Virus record (IMG/VR): IMGVR_UViG_3300021483_000006
Coordinates: 1 to 25,388 of that record
Length of the DNA stretch: 25,388 nt
Source: a virus
Strand: one strand, 5' to 3'
A model generated the notes under the pieces. It ran no database searches and was not told where the DNA came from. It saw nothing but the letters and a program-made list of their open reading frames with translations. Positions within the stretch are counted from its first letter, which is position 1; each line of letters opens with the position of its first letter. A program made the translations under genes and the position numbers. This document shows positions 5,349 to 12,197 of this stretch, piece after piece.

Positions 5349-5672
5349 ATGAAAAATCTAATTGTCATGTTAATTATTTTATGGATTGCCTCTGTGATTT
5401 TATCCTTCCATATCTGGCAAAAAATAAAACTTCCTCACAACCACAATTTACAAGTGAACACTACACCTGCTAACTGGGTATTCACTAAAAGCATTGTCGG
5501 GAATACCTACAAAACCTCTATTTCTCTTGAACCTAATTTATCTCCTATGGATACCATAAAGATAGCACAATACTTTGTGAAACAAAAATGTAAAACCGCT
5601 AAGATAAAGCGGATTACTATTCTCTACACACCTAAGACAAATGTCTGGGTAATTTGGGGAAAACTAGACTAA
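5349..5672 (+). CDS. Membrane-anchored protein (107 aa)
   Basis: ATG 5349 is chosen over an upstream TTG because AAAAAGGAGCTTGTGAG precedes it. Residues 1-20 form one hydrophobic helix (MKNLIVMLIILWIASVILSF), either a signal anchor or an uncleaved signal sequence. The remaining 85 residues should face outside and end VWVIWGKLD. Expression of an envelope protein in the early region could mean superinfection exclusion or host membrane remodelling, but that is only inference. The end of the gene overlaps a repeat also found at 4161. Confidence 0.75.
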   Translation: MKNLIVMLIILWIASVILSFHIWQKIKLPHNHNLQVNTTPANWVFTKSIVGNTYKTSISLEPNLSPMDTIKIAQYFVKQKCKTAKIKRITILYTPKTNVWVIWGKLD

Positions 5673-5681
5673 ATTATTTGT
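5662..5681 (+). repeat. CTAGACTAAATT repeat, copy 2
   Basis: This is the second copy of the element at 4161-4180. It overlaps the stop codon of the 5349 gene and lies ten bases before the -35 box of the promoter at 5691. Confidence 0.5.
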
Positions 5682-5690
5682 GAAAGAACC

Positions 5691-5719
5691 TTGACAAAAA
5701 AATTTAATTGTTTTATAAT
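5691..5719 (+). promoter_or_regulatory. Consensus sigma70 promoter with shared operator
   Basis: TTGACA (5691-5696), a 17-base spacer and TATAAT (5714-5719) match the consensus at all 12 positions. The 18-mer ACAAAAAAATTTAATTGT (5694-5711) agrees with the operator at 1709-1726 in 16 of 18 positions and in register. It drives the gene at 5741. Confidence 0.92.
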
Positions 5720-5740
5720 TAAAGAAAAAGGGAGGAGAAA

Positions 5741-5977
5741 ATGGGCGAATTAAAAAACATTAAAATCAGTGAAGAAGGTGTATTTTGTTATTATTACCCA
5801 AATTTGCATTGGAAAGAACCTATTATTGTTCCGCTGTCCTATGATAAAATTAATGTCTATCTTTATTCTTCTCATAATGCAGATTATTTAGGTTGGATAG
5901 ACAAAGGCAGTATATGGTGCAAGAGTTTTAAATATAAAAGATTTAAAAAAAGCATTGCTTTGAATGTTTATATTTAA
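5741..5977 (+). CDS. Paralogous family protein C (78 aa)
   Basis: ATG 5741 follows GGGAGGAGAAA about 20 bases behind the promoter. It is the most diverged member of the family also seen at 3701 and 5042. The shared landmarks are VPLSYDKINVYLYSS, DYLGWIDKGSIWCKSFKYKR and a final strand KSIALNVYI. The conserved Cys and the S-[WF]-K-Y motif are kept. It is first in its operon, whereas the other two are internal, so the copies are probably expressed differently. Function unknown. Confidence 0.83.
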   Translation: MGELKNIKISEEGVFCYYYPNLHWKEPIIVPLSYDKINVYLYSSHNADYLGWIDKGSIWCKSFKYKRFKKSIALNVYI

Positions 5978-5987
5978 GGGGGCCAAA

Positions 5988-6200
5988 ATGATGATTAAAG
6001 CTGACGAGGTAATAATAAATGTAGATAAAGTTTCTAGATTTGTGGAAATTATTTCTACACAAAGCAATATAAAACTTGGAATAGGCAAAGTTGAAAAAAT
6101 CACTGATTTTTTGGCTAAAATTATTATTCCAAGGTTAACTGAAGATATTGTGTGTTTTGTAATATCTCAAAAATATCCAATAGAAATAAAATTTCTTTAA
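5988..6200 (+). CDS. Hypothetical protein (70 aa)
   Basis: ATG 5988 (with a second ATG at 5991) follows AAGGGGGCCAAA; an upstream TTG in frame has no ribosome site. The product starts MMIKADEVIINVDKVSRFVE and looks alpha/beta, hydrophobic and soluble. Family not recognised. Confidence 0.72.
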   Translation: MMIKADEVIINVDKVSRFVEIISTQSNIKLGIGKVEKITDFLAKIIIPRLTEDIVCFVISQKYPIEIKFL

Positions 6201-6211
6201 GGGAGGCCAAA

Positions 6212-6892
6212 ATGAATGAGAAAGAAATAATAAAACAAAGAATTAAAAAGCGATTGGAGAATAAAAAGATATTCAATTTTCTTAATTATTTAGAACTAAA
6301 ATCTATTTATCTGGCTGGGAACTCTTTAAATGCTTCTACTCCGAAAGATTATGATTTTTTCTTTAAAAGGGAAAAAGATTTTTTAGAAGCAGAAAAAAAA
6401 TTAAAAAAGAAGGCTACAATTATAACTACAAATGCAATTACTGTTACTTTTAACAAAACAATTTTACAATTTTGTAAATATTTTAAACCTTCTTTAAAAG
6501 AATTAGTTGAAAGTTTTGATTTTGCTCATATTAAATTAGGAATTGAATTACAAAAGAATAATGCATGGGAAGTTTCTGAAATTTATTTAAGTAAAGATTT
6601 TATGAAAGCACAAATTATAGGAGATAGTTTTTATACTGGCTCCGAGTATCCGTTAGCAAGCCTCAATAGATTATTCAAATATTATAAAAGAGAAGAAATC
6701 TCAAGAGTAATGAAAAATAAAGCATTTCTACAAATTTTAATAAATATAGTGAGGCGGGGCTTTAAAAATTATGAAGATTTTTTAGACCAAATAGAAGCGG
6801 TTGACCTCACAATACCACCTGATGACTTTGCCTTAATACCTCGCAGTTTATTTACAGACCTTTATAATTTATTAAAAAGGGAGGAAATTTAA
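6212..6892 (+). CDS. Putative nucleotidyltransferase-fold protein (226 aa)
   Basis: ATG 6212 is chosen because AAGGGAGGCCAAA precedes it. Residues 33-50 read YLAGNSLNASTPKDYDFF, which has the G-[N]-S ... D-x-D layout (S38, D46, D48) of the DNA polymerase beta-like nucleotidyltransferase fold, as in tRNA nucleotidyltransferases and several phage proteins. The segment SFDFAHIKLGIEL (about 99-111) and the later SLNRLFKYYKR resemble phage members of that fold. The usual third carboxylate is not obvious. It could transfer nucleotides to RNA or protein, or be an inactive relative. Neighbours are uncharacterised. Confidence 0.62.
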   Translation: MNEKEIIKQRIKKRLENKKIFNFLNYLELKSIYLAGNSLNASTPKDYDFFFKREKDFLEAEKKLKKKATIITTNAITVTFNKTILQFCKYFKPSLKELVESFDFAHIKLGIELQKNNAWEVSEIYLSKDFMKAQIIGDSFYTGSEYPLASLNRLFKYYKREEISRVMKNKAFLQILINIVRRGFKNYEDFLDQIEAVDLTIPPDDFALIPRSLFTDLYNLLKREEI

Positions 6893-6893
6893 A

Positions 6894-7121
6894 ATGAATG
6901 AGAAACGAGTTATAGCACGGCGGATGGACTATCATTTCAGAGGCCTCACTGAAAAAGAAGCTTCTGAAGTGGTAGAGTTATGGGAAACGGGGCATTTGGA
7001 AAAAGTGCAACAAAAATATAACCTGTTTGAATGGGATAGTTGTCCTAGCTGTGGAGCTTTCATTATGTCAGATGGCCGTATTACAGGATGTATTATTTGC
7101 AATCATAGTTTTGTGGAGTAA
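6894..7121 (+). CDS. Zinc-ribbon protein (75 aa)
   Basis: ATG 6894 follows AAAGGGAGGAAATTTAAA and begins one base after the previous stop. The N-terminal 48 residues are helical (GLTEKEASEVVELWETG). The C-terminus carries two knuckles, CPSC and CIIC, about 17 residues apart, forming a rubredoxin-like zinc ribbon. The first codons (MNEK) and their upstream bases copy the start of the 6212 gene. Function unknown. Confidence 0.78.
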   Translation: MNEKRVIARRMDYHFRGLTEKEASEVVELWETGHLEKVQQKYNLFEWDSCPSCGAFIMSDGRITGCIICNHSFVE

Positions 7122-7143
7122 AAGAGGTGTTAATTAAGAAATT

Positions 7144-7172
7144 TTGACAGAAAACTTAACTCATCATAGTTA
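7144..7172 (+). promoter_or_regulatory. Probable sigma70 promoter
   Basis: TTGACA (7144-7149) and TAGTTA (7167-7172) are 17 bases apart, upstream of the ribosome site of the 7197 gene. The inverted repeat TTAAC/GTTAA (7156-7160 and 7169-7173) overlaps the -10 and shares the GTTAA word with the array at 1160-1325. Confidence 0.6.
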
Positions 7173-7196
7173 ATAAATAGAAAGGAGGAGGAAACA

Positions 7197-7712
7197 ATGG
7201 AAAAAGAAATACCAAAAACTTACAATGGATTTCCTGTTTTCTTTACTAAAAATGTTACTGATTACGGTGTGAGGCATAGTCGCAGAAATATCAAAGGGTT
7301 TGAAATGGATATACCAAATTGGAAATATAGAGAAATTCTAGATTGTTATTTCCGCAGTCCTTATCCTGATATTGAGCCTGTTAATAAAGAACAAACAGGG
7401 AATTGGAAAAAGCTCCCTGAAAAATTTTATCTGCTTGAATACTCATCAAGAAGCAGTAATGCAGGTGATTCTAAAATCATTAAACTCACCCTATGGAATA
7501 AAAACAACAAAATTGGACAGATTGTATATGAAAAATATGAAGATTCATTTCCTCATCCTGAATGTAAAATAGCCTGTGATGGTCTTTGCCCTTACCTCTA
7601 TTATGATGCCTCAAAAGAGCCAAATTGTTGTCCGCATGGTTTTTGTCTTTATAAAGATGAAAAGGGAACTCCTCCCAATTGGTTAAACACAATAATTGAA
7701 GAAATATTTTAA
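7197..7712 (+). CDS. Cys-rich hypothetical protein (171 aa)
   Basis: ATG 7197 follows AAAGGAGGAGGAAACA and is the first gene behind the promoter at 7144. The N-terminal 110 residues look alpha/beta with several aromatic residues. Residues 120-152 hold seven Cys in the spacing C-x3-C-x3-C ... CC-x3-C region (CKIACDGLCPYLYY, then CCPHGFCLY), enough to bind an iron-sulfur cluster or one or two zincs. I do not recognise the family. Confidence 0.78.
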   Translation: MEKEIPKTYNGFPVFFTKNVTDYGVRHSRRNIKGFEMDIPNWKYREILDCYFRSPYPDIEPVNKEQTGNWKKLPEKFYLLEYSSRSSNAGDSKIIKLTLWNKNNKIGQIVYEKYEDSFPHPECKIACDGLCPYLYYDASKEPNCCPHGFCLYKDEKGTPPNWLNTIIEEIF

Positions 7713-7741
7713 GAAATGCGTCATAGAATAAGGAGGAAATT

Positions 7742-7948
7742 ATGCCTTGGGAAAGTCATAATTACATAAAAAGTAATGGTAAATGGATTGCTATTGGTTA
7801 TAACCGCAGAATACATAATTTCTTTTATGCCTTAAATAATCTTTTGCCTAAAGAGAAACAGCTTTCTGCTCCTGAGATTGAAAGAATTAGCTCTTATTTG
7901 CATGAAGTTCTAGAAAAAGACAATAAAAGACTTGGTTTAAGAGAGTAA
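7742..7948 (+). CDS. Hypothetical protein (68 aa)
   Basis: ATG 7742 follows TAAGGAGGAAATT. The product (MPWESHNYIKSNGKWIAIGY start) ends in a charged helix and lies three bases upstream of the exonuclease gene. Because the exonuclease has no clear ribosome site, translation of this gene probably feeds the next one. Family not recognised. Confidence 0.75.
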   Translation: MPWESHNYIKSNGKWIAIGYNRRIHNFFYALNNLLPKEKQLSAPEIERISSYLHEVLEKDNKRLGLRE

Positions 7949-7951
7949 ATT

Positions 7952-8467
7952 ATGCGTTATCCAAGGGTCACAGAGGTAATATCGCCTTTCTTAGAATTTC
8001 CTGTCTCAAATAACACACTGGAATTAGCCTGTGAACGAGGTAAGTTGATTCATAAGTATTGTGTAGCTGAACTTGAAAATTTGTTTATTCCTGAATACGG
8101 AGAACTGGAAGGGTATATTCAATCTTTTAGAAGCCTGTTACCTGTAAAACTAATCAAAGCTGAGTTTGAAGTGAAACATGAGCAGTTTGGCTATATCGGA
8201 CATCCAGATATGGTCGTTGAATGGAAAGGTGAAAAATGGTTATGGGATTTGAAAACTTCTGAGGTAGCTAATAAAGCATGGATCATGCAATTAGCAGCGT
8301 ATTATTATGCTCTGCCTAAAGAATTGAAGCCTGACAAAGTAGCAGCGGTGAGACTTAGAAAGGACGGGAAACCTGCTATTGTTGATGTGGTATGTGATGA
8401 GGAAATTCCCAAGGCTTTTCAAGCATTTCTGGGATTTTTGAATGGGTGGAGATATTTGAAAGGATAA
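7952..8467 (+). CDS. PD-(D/E)XK exonuclease, RecB/Cas4-like (171 aa)
   Basis: The product shows the ordered motifs of the superfamily: RGKLIH (H34), an acidic strand KAEFEV (about 70-74), GHPD (D86), WDLKTS (D99, K101) and QLAAYYYAL (Q113). D86, D99 and K101 are the metal and catalytic residues of PD-(D/E)XK nucleases, and H34 and Q113 are typical of the RecB/Cas4-type exonucleases. Such an enzyme resects double-stranded DNA ends so that the annealing protein encoded at 10141 can load. It starts four bases after the previous stop with no ribosome site, so it is probably translated by coupling. Length is at the short end for the family. Confidence 0.83.
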   Translation: MRYPRVTEVISPFLEFPVSNNTLELACERGKLIHKYCVAELENLFIPEYGELEGYIQSFRSLLPVKLIKAEFEVKHEQFGYIGHPDMVVEWKGEKWLWDLKTSEVANKAWIMQLAAYYYALPKELKPDKVAAVRLRKDGKPAIVDVVCDEEIPKAFQAFLGFLNGWRYLKG

Positions 8468-8484
8468 ATTTAAAGGAGGCAAAA

Positions 8485-8868
8485 ATGGAAATCAAATTTA
8501 GGGCAGTAATTCCTGAAAGAAATGCTATAATTTATTTTACGCTAAATGATTTATTACAAGATAAATTCTCTAATAGAGAAATTTTATGGGAGTGGTTGGA
8601 AAAAGGAAATCAACCTGATTTATTTATAGGTTTGAGGGACAAGAAGAATAAGGAAATTTATGAGGGGGATATTATAAGAAAAACAAATTGGAAGGATTAC
8701 CCTCAATTAAATATTATAGGACAAGTTGTTATAGGAACACGAGGCGTGAAATTAAAAGAATATCCAGATAGGTTCTTAGAAGAAACAGGTTATTCATTGG
8801 AAGTAATAGGAAATGTATGGGAACATCCAAACTTATTGAAGGGAGGAAAAAATGCAACAAAAAAATAA
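8485..8868 (+). CDS. YopX-like phage protein (127 aa)
   Basis: ATG 8485 follows AAAGGAGGCAAAA. The segment FIGLRDKKNKEIYEGDII (about 47-64) and the C-terminal VIGNVWEHPNLL are the hallmarks of YopX-family proteins, common in Firmicute phages and of unknown biochemical role. It sits inside the recombination module. The gene overlaps the next start by 17 bases, with the ribosome site for the next gene inside its 3' end (GGGAGGAAAAA). Confidence 0.82.
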   Translation: MEIKFRAVIPERNAIIYFTLNDLLQDKFSNREILWEWLEKGNQPDLFIGLRDKKNKEIYEGDIIRKTNWKDYPQLNIIGQVVIGTRGVKLKEYPDRFLEETGYSLEVIGNVWEHPNLLKGGKNATKK

Positions 8869-9526
8869 CGGAGTGTTTACAGAATTTAGAGCCAATCTAG
8901 CTCTGATTGAAGCACAAAACGCTTTCTTAGTTTGGAAGAAAAGATTTACTCAGTTAGAAGAAAAAGTGAAAACACTGGAAATAACAAATGAAGAAAGTTG
9001 CCAAAAAGCAGCTGAGTTACTGGCTACAATAGCAAAATATGAAAAGAAAATTAACGAGGAATGCGAAAAAAGAATAGCTATCCCTAAAACATTTATTAAA
9101 AAAGTAAAGGCCAGAGCAAATGAGGTTGTCAAACCTCTTACCAATTCAAAAAAAATAGTGAAGTTGAAATTGAAAGACTATAAAACTCGCCTTGAAATGG
9201 AAAGGCGTGAAATGGAAAAGAAGGCAGAGGAAGAAAGAAAAAGACTGCAAAAGCAATTGGACCAAGAAGCCAAAGAAAAAGGGATTGAACCAGTTAAGTT
9301 GCCTGAAGTTACCATGCCCAAGGAAAAATTAAAAGTAACCACGGAAGATGGCACTGTATATGAAAGAAAACACTGGACATTTAAAGTAGTGGATTTTGAG
9401 AAAATACCAAGAGAATATTTAATGGTGGATAGCAAAAAGGTTAATGCGGCTATCAGGGCAGGAGTAAGAAGTATTGATGGCCTTAAAATTTATCAAGAAA
9501 TAGAAATTTCAACAAGGAGGGTTTAA
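8852..9526 (+). CDS. Coiled-coil recombination-associated phage protein (224 aa)
   Basis: ATG 8852 follows GAAGGGAGGAAAAA. Residues 20-160 form a long, highly charged coiled coil. The C-terminal 60 residues (from about VTTEDGTVYERKHWTFKVVD, then IPREYLMVDSKKVNAAIRAG and VRSIDGLKIYQE) match a domain seen in many phage proteins encoded beside RecT or RecE homologues. A helper of the exonuclease/annealase pair is likely by position; the exact role is not known to me. Confidence 0.75.
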   Translation: MQQKNNGVFTEFRANLALIEAQNAFLVWKKRFTQLEEKVKTLEITNEESCQKAAELLATIAKYEKKINEECEKRIAIPKTFIKKVKARANEVVKPLTNSKKIVKLKLKDYKTRLEMERREMEKKAEEERKRLQKQLDQEAKEKGIEPVKLPEVTMPKEKLKVTTEDGTVYERKHWTFKVVDFEKIPREYLMVDSKKVNAAIRAGVRSIDGLKIYQEIEISTRRV

Positions 9527-9933
9527 TGGCAAAGAAAAAATTTAAGCAAGGAAAAGCTATAACTCGTATTGATGAGTTAATGGAGATTTTAATTATTAAC
9601 AAGGAATGGGTTTATTATAAAGACAAACCCAAACATCCTGAATTTATCCTTCACATGCAATTAAAAACAGTAATTCAAGGATTGACAAATCGGTGTTTTA
9701 AAGAAGCAATTAAATTAGAAGAAGAAACTTCTAATAAAAGATGGATAAAGAAAATGAGTGAAGAGCTTTTTAATTATTACAAAGAACCTGAAGATAAAAA
9801 TTTGAGATGCTGTAAATGTAGACGTATTTTAAAAATGCAGGATAATAAATATATTGTCTGTTCATTAGAACAAAAAAATCTTGTATCTAAATTTTTATGT
9901 GAAAAATGTTATAAAAAAGATAAAGGAGAATAA
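9526..9933 (+). CDS. Zinc-ribbon protein of the recombination module (135 aa)
   Basis: ATG 9526 overlaps the preceding stop (TAATG) and follows AAGGAGGGTTT. Residues 1-70 contain FKQGKAITRIDELM and a segment WVYYKDKPKHPEFILHMQL that resembles small proteins of phage replication modules. The C-terminal 45 residues bear CCKC and CEKC knuckles of a zinc ribbon. Function unknown. Confidence 0.75.
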   Translation: MAKKKFKQGKAITRIDELMEILIINKEWVYYKDKPKHPEFILHMQLKTVIQGLTNRCFKEAIKLEEETSNKRWIKKMSEELFNYYKEPEDKNLRCCKCRRILKMQDNKYIVCSLEQKNLVSKFLCEKCYKKDKGE

Positions 9934-9936
9934 AAG

Positions 9937-10137
9937 ATGAAAACATTTTGTTATTTTGTAGTTATATTTTTAATTTTGCTTAGTAATATTGGACTTAGAA
10001 TAAAAGCAAAGTTTCCTGAAAAATCAAATCCAGCTACTTTCTTTTTTACTTTAGTGCTACCTTCTATCATTGTTTTTTCTTGTATTGTTGTAGCAATAGA
10101 TTTAACTTTTAAAATAATAAATTTATTAGGAGGGTAA
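9937..10137 (+). CDS. Two-span membrane protein (66 aa)
   Basis: ATG 9937 follows AAAGGAGAATAAAAG. Two hydrophobic helices (about 4-19 and 37-60) flank a short basic loop (RIKAKFPEKSNP). The size and topology would suit a holin-like or pore-forming protein, but the position between a zinc-ribbon gene and recT argues against a late lysis gene. Function unknown. Confidence 0.7.
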   Translation: MKTFCYFVVIFLILLSNIGLRIKAKFPEKSNPATFFFTLVLPSIIVFSCIVVAIDLTFKIINLLGG

Positions 10138-10140
10138 GCC

Positions 10141-11361
10141 ATGAAAAAAAATCAATTAGAAGTAATCAAGGCTAAGCTAGTTTCTCCTGAAACAGAGGAG
10201 AAATTAAAAGTGCTACCCAAGGGAATGAAAAAAAATGTTCTGTTAGCTGCCTTCTGGAATGCCGTTTTAAAAAATCCTAAGTTACATCAATGCACTCCTG
10301 AAAGCATAGTTAGTGCTTTGCTAAAGTGTGCAGAATGGGGACTGCTTCCAGGAGGGGACAATGTCTATTTGATACCTAGGCATAACAATAAGAAGCCTGG
10401 GCGTCCTTTGGAGTGTAATCCTCAAAAAGGATATCAGGGGTTAATTGAGCTAATTTACAGAGTGACAGGGGCTAATGTAGAAGCTCATGTGGTATATGAG
10501 AATGATGAATTTGATTATCAATTTGGCACTGATGGTTACTTACACCATAAACCAGCATTCAAAAATAGAGGAAAGGCTGTTTGTGCTTATGCTCTCTGGA
10601 AAAAAGATGGCGTGGTGGACTTTGATATTATTTCAATGGAAGAAATTGAGAAACGCAGGAAAATGTCCCTAGCTTATCAAAAGGCTGAAAAGTTTGGGAC
10701 TAAAGACAGCCCTTGGCATCTATGGCCTGAAAGCATGATGCGGAAAAGTGCCATCCTAAAGATGTTAAAGATGAAACCAAAGACACCTGAATTAGAATTA
10801 GCTATTTCTGAGGAAGAAGAAGACATTACATTACCTTCAGTAGAAGAACCTGAAGAAAAGGTTTTTCAAGGCAAAGTAATTGATGTGGAAGCTAAAGAAA
10901 AAAAGGAAGAAAAGCCTAAACAAATTGAAAATCAAGCTCCTGCACCTGAAAAAGAATTAAGTTTTGATGATATAATCACTGAAATGGATTTGGATAAAAA
11001 AAAGGTGGAAGAATATATTGAAACGGTAGCTAAAAGTGTTAATTGCTCAGTGGATTATGTGAAAGAAAAAGCCTTCAAGAAAATGGATAGTTTTATAGAG
11101 AAGTTTAAACAATGGGAAGCAAAAAACAAGCCTGCTACTCCTTCTCCAAAGCCTAAAGCTAAACCAGAAAAGAAAACTCAACCTGCACAGTGGTTAATAG
11201 AACTTGAAGAGCAATTATCAAATTATGACCATGAATTGGTAAATGAAGTTTTAAAAGAGAAAGGCTATAACAGCATTTATGACATTCCAAACGAAGAAAT
11301 AGCAACGGAAGTTTATTTAATCATTGATACTAAGGCAAAGGAATTAGAGGAATTATTTTAA
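10141..11361 (+). CDS. recT: RecT-family single-strand annealing protein with long C-terminal extension (406 aa)
   Basis: ATG 10141 follows AGGAGGGTAAGCC. Residues 1-215 carry the RecT signature: TPESIVSALLKCAEWGLLPG, NVYLIPR, CNPQKGYQGLIELIYR (about 92-107), and near the end SPWHLWPESMMRKSAILK (190-207). RecT proteins anneal complementary single strands exposed by the partner exonuclease, here the 7952 product. RecT proteins are usually near 270 residues. This one has about 185 extra residues, first acidic, then Pro/Lys-rich linkers alternating with helical segments (about 265-330 and 350-406). The tail may recruit single-strand-binding protein or other replication partners. Confidence 0.9.
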   Translation: MKKNQLEVIKAKLVSPETEEKLKVLPKGMKKNVLLAAFWNAVLKNPKLHQCTPESIVSALLKCAEWGLLPGGDNVYLIPRHNNKKPGRPLECNPQKGYQGLIELIYRVTGANVEAHVVYENDEFDYQFGTDGYLHHKPAFKNRGKAVCAYALWKKDGVVDFDIISMEEIEKRRKMSLAYQKAEKFGTKDSPWHLWPESMMRKSAILKMLKMKPKTPELELAISEEEEDITLPSVEEPEEKVFQGKVIDVEAKEKKEEKPKQIENQAPAPEKELSFDDIITEMDLDKKKVEEYIETVAKSVNCSVDYVKEKAFKKMDSFIEKFKQWEAKNKPATPSPKPKAKPEKKTQPAQWLIELEEQLSNYDHELVNEVLKEKGYNSIYDIPNEEIATEVYLIIDTKAKELEELF

Positions 11362-11367
11362 ATCATA

Positions 11368-11431
11368 GCCTACACGGGCAAACAGGTCCCACCTTTCCTC
11401 CTCCCTTTCTTGCCTGTTTGTCTGTGTGGGC
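11368..11431 (+). promoter_or_regulatory. Uninterrupted 19-bp RNA hairpin with anti-Shine-Dalgarno loop
   Basis: Bases 11368-11386 pair without a gap with 11413-11431 (16 Watson-Crick and 3 G-U pairs). The 26-base loop is all pyrimidine except three bases and contains CCTCCTCC (11397-11404), which complements the GGAGGA ribosome site (11445-11450) of the next gene. There is no T run, so it is not a simple terminator. It lies between the recT stop and the 11454 start, where it could hide the ribosome site. Confidence 0.75.
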
Positions 11432-11453
11432 AATTTTGAATATGGAGGATAAA

Positions 11454-12053
11454 ATGACCCGTAAAGAAATGATTAAAAGGTTAATGAAAGGTGAAGACCC
11501 ACTTGATTTGGGTATTGAGAAATGGAGAGATATAGTTGAACATTTAGAAAAAATTAGCAGTTTTGAGGAATATGATGAGAGACTTGAAAAAGGACAATAC
11601 AATTGCGCATTATGCGAGTTATATTTAAAAAACAAATGCGTTAAATGTCCTGTTAAAATAGCAACTGGTTTTACAGAATGCCGTAAAACACCTTATCACC
11701 GTTTTTGGTGTGCATGGGAGATTAAAGACCTTGAAGGAATGCGAGAAGCAGCAATGGCTGAATTAGAATTTTTGAAATCTTTGAAAAAGAAATTTCCAAA
11801 AATAACATATATCTTGGTTAAAAGATATACGAAATGTGAAGAATTAGATGAATTTGATGTTGATAAAACTTGTCAAATTTCTATACGGTTTGAGGCAAAT
11901 TTTTGTGGTTGTAATGCCGAAGGCAAAACAGTAAACGAAGTCTTAAGTAAACTAGAGAAAAAAGTTAATAAAGATATAAGCTCTTTGCCAGTATATATAG
12001 CATATTTTCTCAATGGACCTTATGTAACTCTTTTCCCATTTGAGAAAGATTGA
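11454..12053 (+). CDS. Cys-cluster protein with HicB-like tail (199 aa)
   Basis: ATG 11454 is chosen because GGAGG (11445-11449) precedes it. Residues 50-85 contain NCALCELYLKNKCVKCPVKI followed by a Cys and a TPYHRFW motif: C-x2-C-x7-C-x2-C-P, a probable metal site that recurs in the gene at 19671. The C-terminal part (FCGCNAEGKTVNEVLSKLEK, about 157-176) resembles the second half of a HicB fold (compare GCGAEGKTVDEALEKIWEAK in the 18631 gene). The gene is bracketed by two structured RNA elements that share sequence, suggesting special control. Function unknown. Confidence 0.75.
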   Translation: MTRKEMIKRLMKGEDPLDLGIEKWRDIVEHLEKISSFEEYDERLEKGQYNCALCELYLKNKCVKCPVKIATGFTECRKTPYHRFWCAWEIKDLEGMREAAMAELEFLKSLKKKFPKITYILVKRYTKCEELDEFDVDKTCQISIRFEANFCGCNAEGKTVNEVLSKLEKKVNKDISSLPVYIAYFLNGPYVTLFPFEKD

Positions 12054-12079
12054 CAAATTAAAAATAATTTGGTAAGAAT
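12050..12079 (+). promoter_or_regulatory. Promoter for the 12085 small RNA
   Basis: TTGACA (12050-12055) overlaps the stop codon of the preceding gene. A 17-18 base spacer leads to TAAGAAT (12073-12079), with an extended -10 (TGG before it). The palindrome AAATTA-aaaa-TAATTT (12055-12070) fills the spacer. The predicted transcription start falls at about 12085-12088, exactly where the RNA structure begins. Confidence 0.7.
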
Positions 12080-12084
12080 AAATC

Positions 12085-12195
12085 AAGATGAGCGGAGGGT
12101 ATCTTAGAAATAAAACCCGCACAGGCAGGCAAGGCTATCTTTTGGCCTCCGCTCATGTCAAAAAGTCTTGTTCTGTCTGTGTGGGTTTTTTTGTT
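12085..12195 (+). ncRNA. Putative small RNA: pseudoknot plus intrinsic terminator
   Basis: The segment lacks any open frame. ATGAGCGGAGG (12088-12098) is perfectly complementary to CCTCCGCTCAT (12146-12156). Between them starts a second, longer stem: 12112-12129 pairs with 12072 bases further downstream, namely 12172-12189, and continues after one bulged base with 12130-12135 pairing 12165-12170. The second element of the first helix lies in the loop of this hairpin, so the two helices interleave as an H-type pseudoknot or compete as alternative folds. The hairpin ends in TTTTTTTGTTTTT. Promoter, structure and terminator together define an RNA of about 105-110 bases. It could act in trans (its loop carries an anti-Shine-Dalgarno CCTCC), or as an attenuator for the HNH gene at 12210. 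Confidence 0.72.
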
Positions 12196-12197
12196 TT
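12112..12197 (+). terminator. Long-stem intrinsic terminator
   Basis: AACCCGCACAG (12114-12124) pairs with CTGTGTGGGTT (12177-12187) and the stem continues inward for about ten more pairs around a 29-base loop. The 3' side runs into 12 T in 13 bases. It would end the 12050 transcript 15 bases before the 12210 gene. Confidence 0.8.
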
